NCBI GenBank assembly: GCA_946965045.2
Contig: OX337229.1
Coordinates: 4,650,001 to 4,714,000, forward strand
Origin: Epithemia pelagica
Taxonomy: Eukaryota; Bacillariophyta; Bacillariophyceae; Surirellales; Surirellaceae
Reading direction: 5' to 3'
DNA: 64,000 nt
Shown: in pieces, positions 58,701-64,000 of the stretch
Position numbering within the stretch: position 1 is the stretch's first letter
Layout: every line of letters begins with the position of its first letter
The notes under the pieces: generated by a model
The model's database searches: none
The model's input: only the letters and a program-made list of their open reading frames with translations
Told to the model about the DNA's origin: nothing
Program-made: the position numbers and the translations under genes

Positions 58701-61700
58701 CTACGCTTACACACTGACCAGGGTAAAGATTTCCGGCTTTTGTTATTCCCCGTCTGTCTTTTACAATGGAACTCAAGGTTCCAGGTGATGGACGTCTCTT
58801 TTGTTTTCCATATTGACACGCTGCACAAAGAGGTAAGTCGGTGAGTGATGCTGCTTTTGTGTGCAGACGACGCTGTTGCTCAGTTTTTGCGAGAATTCCA
58901 GTTCTCATAATGAACTGGATTCGACGAAACGATAGGTGCCCAAGGCGAAGATGCCAACGTACCAGTTCCTTCTGTGTCTCACTAAGATTCTTGTTTTGTT
59001 CTGATGTTTCGTTGACGATTGTGTTGAGAGCATGCGAACTCTTGGTTACTTCCTCATGGTTGTAACCGTACGACATTGGGAGATTGTTTTGCGGATTCAC
59101 AACGACAGTGACTTGTGTTCGTGTTGTGTCTTCAGGTAAACCGGTGAGTACCAATGTTTTACCGTCTTGCACAATCTTTTCGCCGTCATACTTCTGAAGC
59201 AAACTCTGTGTCGATAACAGTCTGACACTTGTCTTGGGTACCAGGAAAGCAGGAATTCGAAGTTGTCGGATGTTCCCAGAAGAATCAAGGATGCTCCATA
59301 AGACCTCTCCGCGGCCAATCGCTTTCATGCGATTGGCAATGCCTTTCACCTTGAAGTTTGGTAGTGGTTCGATCTTGCCCACGAAGTCTTTTTCGTTGTT
59401 GGTAATGGAGATGCTGGCGCCACTATCCCAGATGATGGGATAAGACGCATCATTCGGCATTGCGCTCCTCAAGGCCATTGGATCCTGAAGGCACGCTTCC
59501 AAGCCAGCAGGAGTGATGTACCTCCATGAGTCGTAGTTGCGTGTGTTCCCCAAGACTTGAAAGGCGTTGAGGGAGCGGAGTTCCTCAAGGTATGCAGTCA
59601 AACCAAAGACTTGTCTTGGGGTTGATGACTGTCGGTTGCTCCTCAAGGCTTCACTTCGAGTGGGTGAGTGGTTATCGGTGTTTCTGTTACGACGATTGGG
59701 CGTCGTGAACGAGGTTCGGTTGTTGTAATGGAAGCGCTGGTAGCTATTCGTGGGAATCACAGAGCTGCGGGTTCCCATGGGTGGATTAAACCTGGTACGT
59801 GCTGAGTTGTTGTTGTTGTTGTACGGAGTTGCGCGACGACGGAGAGGGATTGGTCGCGGCATCCGTTGTCGCATACGCGCTCGTTTGTGTGCCGGTGAAG
59901 AAGTCACGGATCGAAACGACGGCTTGCGCTTGACACGAGGGTGATTCAAAGGGAATGCAGTGTTCTTCCCTCTTTTCGGACGGGTACTGACTGGTGCACA
60001 CGGAGGAGCAGCGTGAGTGGACCCAAAGGAGTCCAGATGCAACAACTTACAAAACGACCCAACAATCAAACGGATGTAAATGAGCGGGAAACGGCGGCTC
60101 ATTGCATAGGCCAGGCCATTGCTCACCACACTCCACAATCCACCAGATGATAAGGTAGAAGAGGGCGGAGGTACCGGATGGAGAGTGGCACGGAAATGGT
60201 GGACGGAAGGTGTCGATGTGGAGTTGAACAAAGGAGAAGGATGGCCTGTCACGGGTGAAATGGTCTTGGGAAGCAAGATCAAAACAACAATCCAGCAGGA
60301 AAGCCAAGAAAAGAAGGCAGGTTGGCATGATGGATGGGCCAAAACGCTCCAGAGCAAAGCCCATAGTCCATAAAATAAAGTCTTGGTTCCCATCCAGTAG
60401 TAGCCAAAGCTAGACATGAGAGAGGCCATTCCGTCTGTGAAGACTGTAGTTGCATAGGTGGAGGGTTGGGGTGATGGCAGAAGATAGAGGACACTGGGTA
60501 CCACCACAACCAACGTGATGAAGCTAGCACGTAACATGTGACGGCTCAGGGATCTTGAGTCAACAGTAGTGTCGACAGGCGCGGGAGCGCGTGGCGGAGT
60601 CACGTAAGGGCGACCACGGCGGGTTGACTCGGTGTATGACATGTCAAAGGCAGCCATATAAACCTTCGCGTGGTCATCTGTAGGATAGGACCTGTCTTGG
60701 TCAACAGTCACAGTAGAGATGGAGTCATTAGAAGAGACTCGATCGGGAGTGACCGTAAGACAGGGGCGATCCAAGTTGTACCACGGTGGTGAAATTGGTC
60801 CACATTTCGTCAGTTCATAGGCTACATCATGTACGAGACTCAATCCCGCATGTTCGTAGGGCGATCCTGGTGTTTGTTCGCACTCAAGAATAAAATACCA
60901 CATGTCGCGAATCATGCGACGGGTATTTTGAATCCGAAGAGTCAAAAGATCTTTGAGTCCCGGGTCAGCTGCATGGGAATACTCAGCATACAAAAACCAT
61001 AAGTGGTCGGCCGCACTTGTGATCAGCTCATCCATGGTGTCAGGATGGCGAGCCAGTTCGGCTTCATTTTCTGCAGCATCGTCTCCTTGCAAGTTTGTGG
61101 TGTCGTCGAGATCCACCATGGCAGCACAGGCATAGTATTTTGCAAATGGATTTTCGCTGCGCTTTTTGGTCCTAGAGTCGTCGTCGGTTTCGCTGGTATC
61201 TGTTGGTACGTACAGTGCACCAAGTTGACTGTTGTCGACGAAAGAGGTGGATGATACAGATTCATCAGCCATGTTCTCCAAGGTCTCACACGCTGCGCTT
61301 CTTGAATGTAGATCGACGGTCGGTGGATCGGAAATATTCACGGGAGAAGGCGTGGCGTTACTCTGATTCAAGAACGAGACGAATTGATCATATTTCTGGT
61401 CAATGGGTCGGTGCTCCATGATTCGAGAGCGAAGAAGGCAAGGAAGAGGAGTTGAGTGCACACTCATCTCGGGCCAGACGGGAGCTGGATTCGGATGGTT
61501 TGGGATTCTGGTTCCATCAATGAACCATCCCACGAACCATTCTTCGTCCTTGACTCGCTGGTAGGCGACAGCCACGGTAAGTTCTGGTTCTTGATGTCGA
61601 AGAGCGTACACCGTGTACTGCGCCCTTTCGTACCTCATTCCGTCTCTTTTTGCTGTGTTGGCTTCTTGCTCGATGGAGATGCGTGGATCACGTGGACGTG

Positions 61701-64000
61701 GCCGAGGTACAAAACCTCGAGTCCACTGCTCAAGAGCTTCAGTGGCAGGAGTCGGGAATTGGTCATGGCGCAATGGCGTCGGGTTCGTCACCGGTGAGAT
61801 CTCGGGTCGCCGAAGAGCTGGCGGCTTCGAGTCGTCCAGGAGTCCTTCTTGCAGGTTCTTGAGGTGGGTAAGGTCGCTGCTGTTGTCATGGCTGATAAGC
61901 GATCCTTCTTGTGTGTCCATGGTTGTGTCCAAACCACCAGCATTCTCATAACTATCCTGTTCGTCCTCCTGCTCGATCTTGGTGCTGTCGAAGCTTTTGT
62001 CGTGCACAGCTGCGTTGGCTTCAACGCTAGAGAAGGTACGTTGGTCTGTGGGACTGTGGTCACTGCCGTACCACATATCGATGTCGTCCCACCTGTCGAA
62101 GTACAGTGTCTTGGCATGCGATCCACTCAACTTTCCCTTTTTCTTTTCTGGTTCTTCTTCCTTGTTACTTGCCGAACTCGGTAAGTCTTTGTTTGCCACA
62201 ACTGGTGTGAGTTTTTGTGCCACAAGTGGTGGCATATCAGCATACTCATCTTCGTTGTCTTCACTTTCAGTGGAGCTGTCATCGTCCTTGTGAGGTCGAC
62301 AGATCGAGACTGTTTCATTATTTGTGCTTGTTTTCTTTTCTTTTGTTTCTGTGTTGCAAGTGCATGATTCATTGTCATCATCCTTGTGGTCGCTATCGTT
62401 GTGATTGGTGGCGGTTGGTTCATTGTTGTTGGGTGACAGGATGCGGCGCAATTCGTCAAACGGAATAGGCGGTGTCCGGTCAGTGTCATCATCGTCGTTT
62501 CCAGAGTTGGTGGAACTGCAGTCCATGGACGAGCTGTCATCGGATGGTGACATGTCCCAAATGGTGAAGAAGACGTAGTGGTCGACGGTGTCCTTGCAAC
62601 AATCAACCGAATCGCAACAATCATCATCATCATTCATCAGAGCTTCGCAACAATCCACAGAGGCAAGGGACATACAGTCGGGTAAAGCAGCGACGGGCAA
62701 GGCAGGAGGATCAAGTTGGTCGAGATCGAATTCGGTCTGCCAAGCGGATACTTCGAGTTCAAGTTTCTTCGCATGGGTGGCATTCCGAGGTTTTGCTTTG
62801 TCCTTGTCGCCAGGAGACTTTTTATACCCAACAATATGGTTTGCCGTGGTGTGAGAGGTGTTCCAACGGGTACAAACACCACACCAGAACCACCGCTGAC
62901 CCTGGATCGTCTGCTGCTCAGGTGCACCAGGAGCAGGAGGGATCTTCTTCCAAGGGTGAGCCTGCGATCGATCAACGCGAGTGTTGTTACGCTTGTGAAT
63001 CGGCTTTCCCTTCCTGTCGCGGTGATTGGAGCCAGGCTGGGTGTTTGGTCCATTGCTTGGAGTCGGATTGGAACCCGGCGGGTTTCGAAGTGTCTGAATG
63101 AGTGCATTAAGACTAGCTTGAGTCATAATAGAATGCCGTTTCTTCTTAGTCTTCGAAACGGTAGCCTTGTTAGCGGTGAACGAAGAGGGGACGGATTTAG
63201 AATCAGGAGAACTTCGTTTAGGTGACCATTCACCTTCCTTGACACAGATTAGGTACTTCTTGTTCGCCTCTTCGATAACATCTGTGTACAAAAGACGCTC
63301 TTTCTTCATATGACTGTCTCCGATAGAGCGATCTAGAAACCGAATATGGATAATACCGTCATTGACACGCTTGTTCAGAGTAAGTAGGTCGAACTTAGGC
63401 GTGTCAGGCCATTCAGTCTTGAGGATGTTAGCTAGGAGGTTCCCAGTCAGAGTGTGGTCGTACTGTCCAGCTGCGATCAACGGTCGCGCTTTTTCCGAAA
63501 AATCTTTAGTCAACGCCATAATATCGTGGCCAGGGTACTTGTGAGGCACAAGAGCTCGCATCTCGTGCTTCACTTGTTCCCAGTGCTGCGGGGAATCATG
63601 TGTCACGATGGTGACAAGGACCATGAAGAGCTCGGGGAAGCACGTCACTTCCCGACTCTGGTCCTCAACTTCGTGCCTAAAGGACTTTTCCAAACAGTCC
63701 AGTAAGTAGTCCTGGGCACTGACGTCGTTGTTTCTGTCGTACTTGTCATAACTCACAATCTGCGTCTTCATCAATTCCTTCACCTTGCTCATCGTATATT
63801 TTGGGTGCTCGATTACAATGAACAACATGTCTTTGGGACCATGAGGATTGGGGAGGTATGCGATCGAGTCCATGCCGTGTTTAATCAAGTGCTGCTTGAT
63901 TTCATCCTGAAGACGGCTAAAATCACCGGTCTTCTTGCTGTACTTTTCGTCAGGCCCGGAGATACGATCGTAGTATTTCTTGTCGGTCAGGGTACGTATC
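55750..64000 (-). CDS. Giant Ty1/copia gag-pol polyprotein, 5' end beyond the window
   Basis: A single frame of at least 2,749 codons, open through base 64,000 and ending at TAA (55750-55752). Order from the N-terminus: Gag helical region (to about 63,200), a Cys/His cluster WFWCGVCTRWNTSHTTANH (62,836-62,895), a long acidic Ser/Thr/Asp-rich region, several hydrophobic spans (about 60,020-60,540), a basic stretch, aspartic protease IWDSGASISIT (about 59,410-59,435), zinc finger WHLRLGHLSFRR with LCAACQYGK, integrase (AIFVDHASGYTW, YLTDNGSAF, GIAERAIQT), reverse transcriptase (ACIDFNNAFVQA, VKSLYGLSSAPRLW, FLWVDDCGV) and RNase H (CYVDADFAGLHG, LQAEYHALSQAM, TKHFNTYLHFFW). There are no internal stops. 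Most copia polyproteins are far shorter; the extra length lies between Gag and protease. It is clearly a different lineage from the first element. Confidence 0.96.
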   Translation of the reverse strand, partial: IRTLTDKKYYDRISGPDEKYSKKTGDFSRLQDEIKQHLIKHGMDSIAYLPNPHGPKDMLFIVIEHPKYTMSKVKELMKTQIVSYDKYDRNNDVSAQDYLLDCLEKSFRHEVEDQSREVTCFPELFMVLVTIVTHDSPQHWEQVKHEMRALVPHKYPGHDIMALTKDFSEKARPLIAAGQYDHTLTGNLLANILKTEWPDTPKFDLLTLNKRVNDGIIHIRFLDRSIGDSHMKKERLLYTDVIEEANKKYLICVKEGEWSPKRSSPDSKSVPSSFTANKATVSKTKKKRHSIMTQASLNALIQTLRNPPGSNPTPSNGPNTQPGSNHRDRKGKPIHKRNNTRVDRSQAHPWKKIPPAPGAPEQQTIQGQRWFWCGVCTRWNTSHTTANHIVGYKKSPGDKDKAKPRNATHAKKLELEVSAWQTEFDLDQLDPPALPVAALPDCMSLASVDCCEALMNDDDDCCDSVDCCKDTVDHYVFFTIWDMSPSDDSSSMDCSSTNSGNDDDDTDRTPPIPFDELRRILSPNNNEPTATNHNDSDHKDDDNESCTCNTETKEKKTSTNNETVSICRPHKDDDSSTESEDNEDEYADMPPLVAQKLTPVVANKDLPSSASNKEEEPEKKKGKLSGSHAKTLYFDRWDDIDMWYGSDHSPTDQRTFSSVEANAAVHDKSFDSTKIEQEDEQDSYENAGGLDTTMDTQEGSLISHDNSSDLTHLKNLQEGLLDDSKPPALRRPEISPVTNPTPLRHDQFPTPATEALEQWTRGFVPRPRPRDPRISIEQEANTAKRDGMRYERAQYTVYALRHQEPELTVAVAYQRVKDEEWFVGWFIDGTRIPNHPNPAPVWPEMSVHSTPLPCLLRSRIMEHRPIDQKYDQFVSFLNQSNATPSPVNISDPPTVDLHSRSAACETLENMADESVSSTSFVDNSQLGALYVPTDTSETDDDSRTKKRSENPFAKYYACAAMVDLDDTTNLQGDDAAENEAELARHPDTMDELITSAADHLWFLYAEYSHAADPGLKDLLTLRIQNTRRMIRDMWYFILECEQTPGSPYEHAGLSLVHDVAYELTKCGPISPPWYNLDRPCLTVTPDRVSSNDSISTVTVDQDRSYPTDDHAKVYMAAFDMSYTESTRRGRPYVTPPRAPAPVDTTVDSRSLSRHMLRASFITLVVVVPSVLYLLPSPQPSTYATTVFTDGMASLMSSFGYYWMGTKTLFYGLWALLWSVLAHPSCQPAFFSWLSCWIVVLILLPKTISPVTGHPSPLFNSTSTPSVHHFRATLHPVPPPSSTLSSGGLWSVVSNGLAYAMSRRFPLIYIRLIVGSFCKLLHLDSFGSTHAAPPCAPVSTRPKRGKNTAFPLNHPRVKRKPSFRSVTSSPAHKRARMRQRMPRPIPLRRRATPYNNNNNSARTRFNPPMGTRSSVIPTNSYQRFHYNNRTSFTTPNRRNRNTDNHSPTRSEALRSNRQSSTPRQVFGLTAYLEELRSLNAFQVLGNTRNYDSWRYITPAGLEACLQDPMALRSAMPNDASYPIIWDSGASISITNNEKDFVGKIEPLPNFKVKGIANRMKAIGRGEVLWSILDSSGNIRQLRIPAFLVPKTSVRLLSTQSLLQKYDGEKIVQDGKTLVLTGLPEDTTRTQVTVVVNPQNNLPMSYGYNHEEVTKSSHALNTIVNETSEQNKNLSETQKELVRWHLRLGHLSFRRIQFIMRTGILAKTEQQRRLHTKAASLTDLPLCAACQYGKQKRRPSPGTLSSIVKDRRGITKAGNLYPGQCVSVDHFVCSTKGRLFTSRDKSKSSDLYMGGAIFVDHASGYTWIGFQSHLNTHETLRVKDSFELFCRDVGVVPLQYLTDNGSAFTSAKYTESLQNFAQTYRFAGVGAHHHAGIAERAIQTIMSIARTMMLHAAIQWPEMADPSLWPMAVAHATFLSNHVPSLDTGISPHDLFTRTRWEQRKFHDLHVWGCPVYVLDKAMADGKKLPRWKPRSTRGILMGLSTRHATTVPLVLNPNTGYITPQFHVVFDDWFSTIATSVEDLPDLTSHEWDRLFGDSHYQYIEDDDDLDYESPAPHDVLHHSDFGNKQTTVTRSIETHDPPSVLPSHSNSPGIYPLNTPGSAPGEKPVPLSEGVTPLSPSTPLSQRETVRTTPTKLPTIAEQPSPMTPSLPAPPSFEPSTPQREQPQSPHIPTPAPTPGPTMVSRRSGRTIRPPKRYVQDLCSFPASVQSSDLLSMMKASLSDPDTLSYDEAMRDKDLTKWQAAASKEIRELEEKGTWVEVQQSEATTRILPGTWVFKRKRTPDGEISKFKARYCVRGDLQESEQENYSPVVNWSTIRIVLTLSLILGWELACIDFNNAFVQATLNEPVWIHLPRGFRSSLKGTTCLRLVKSLYGLSSAPRLWYDHLIQALKEDGFQMSKHDQCLLYKENIIIFLWVDDCGVCAPTITLIDELVERLKEKGLSLEKEGNFTNYLGINFVRDEKTNSITMTQKGLINKVIDATNMQDCNPNWTPATQLALGSDPDGEPMKEKWQYSSIVGMLLYLATNTRPDIAFAVSQVARFNSNPKKSHAAAVKTIVRYLARTKDKGTIFTPTKDFKLDCYVDADFAGLHGREPQDNPVSAKSRTGYILSFCGCPLIWRSQLQSSVALSTLQAEYHALSQAMRSVIATRRVIEELLANLDLPFEKPTIFSEVFEDNTGAFYLATKQRLTPRTKHFNTYLHFFWEHVGDHPGGVKVSMVGTEEQRADYFTKCQTRELFEKCRKLNQGW
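55750..64000 (-). mobile_element. Second Ty1/copia retrotransposon, truncated by window edge
   Basis: Minus-strand element comprising the giant gag-pol frame; its 5' LTR and start lie to the right of base 64,000 and its 3' LTR probably lies to the left of 55,750. The protease-integrase-RT-RNase H order defines Ty1/copia. The absence of stops or frameshifts over 8 kb points to recent activity. Confidence 0.93.

Noticed and set aside
1-64000. CRISPR arrays, bacterial operons, riboswitches or prophage
   Set aside because: Spliced genes, eukaryote-only families and LTR retrotransposons show a nuclear eukaryotic genome; no regularly spaced repeat array was seen.

Overview
This window is nuclear DNA of a photosynthetic stramenopile, most likely a pennate diatom. 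The evidence is compact protein-coding genes with few, short GT-AG introns (66 to 92 bp where I could place both ends), several products with secretory or bipartite plastid-type leaders, protein families typical of diatoms (an RXL/NQ-rich secreted membrane protein, an ankyrin/coiled-coil protein), and two large Ty1/copia (CoDi-like) retrotransposons. I cannot name the species from the sequence alone.

Layout. 1-7.5 kb: a truncated G3BP-like NTF2 protein, a galectin-RRM fusion protein (both minus strand) and an ankyrin/coiled-coil protein. 7.6-13.2 kb: an IFRD family regulator, a UBXD8/FAF2-like ERAD factor, a SENP8-like NEDD8 protease and a DUF4336 protein. 13.5-18 kb: an NQ-rich, cysteine-rich type I membrane protein, an MFS transporter and ribosomal protein L6 (eL6). 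18.9-25.8 kb: a FAM13-like protein with three repeats, eIF2B-alpha and a PPR protein. 26.4-39 kb: PP1 catalytic subunit, a PrsW-like membrane protease, an ABC1/UbiB kinase, the rRNA/tRNA acetyltransferase NAT10 and the splicing factor RBM39/CAPER. 39.6-40.1 kb: a two-exon HSBP1-like gene. 40,385-47,474: a complete copia element (minus strand) with two apparently identical 174-bp LTRs, a 4-bp target duplication, gag and pol. 47.9-53.4 kb: a patatin-like lipase, UFD1 and a mitochondrial-carrier-family protein. 53.4-54.9 kb: repeat-rich, unexplained DNA with one odd ORF. 55,750 to the right edge: a giant copia gag-pol polyprotein (minus strand) still open at base 64,000.

The cellular genes are mostly housekeeping: translation and ribosome biogenesis (eL6, eIF2B-alpha, NAT10), RNA handling (G3BP, galectin-RRM, RBM39), and ubiquitin or NEDD8 and ER quality control (UBXD8-like, UFD1, SENP8-like). 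They do not form an operon-like pathway; neighbours are often divergent or convergent. The two retroelements occupy roughly a quarter of the window and carry the most unusual features: an in-frame UGA between gag and pol in the first, and a block of hydrophobic, membrane-like segments between gag and protease in the second. Many start codons below were moved from the longest open frame to the first supported ATG, and several genes were joined across introns by hand from splice consensus plus protein continuity.
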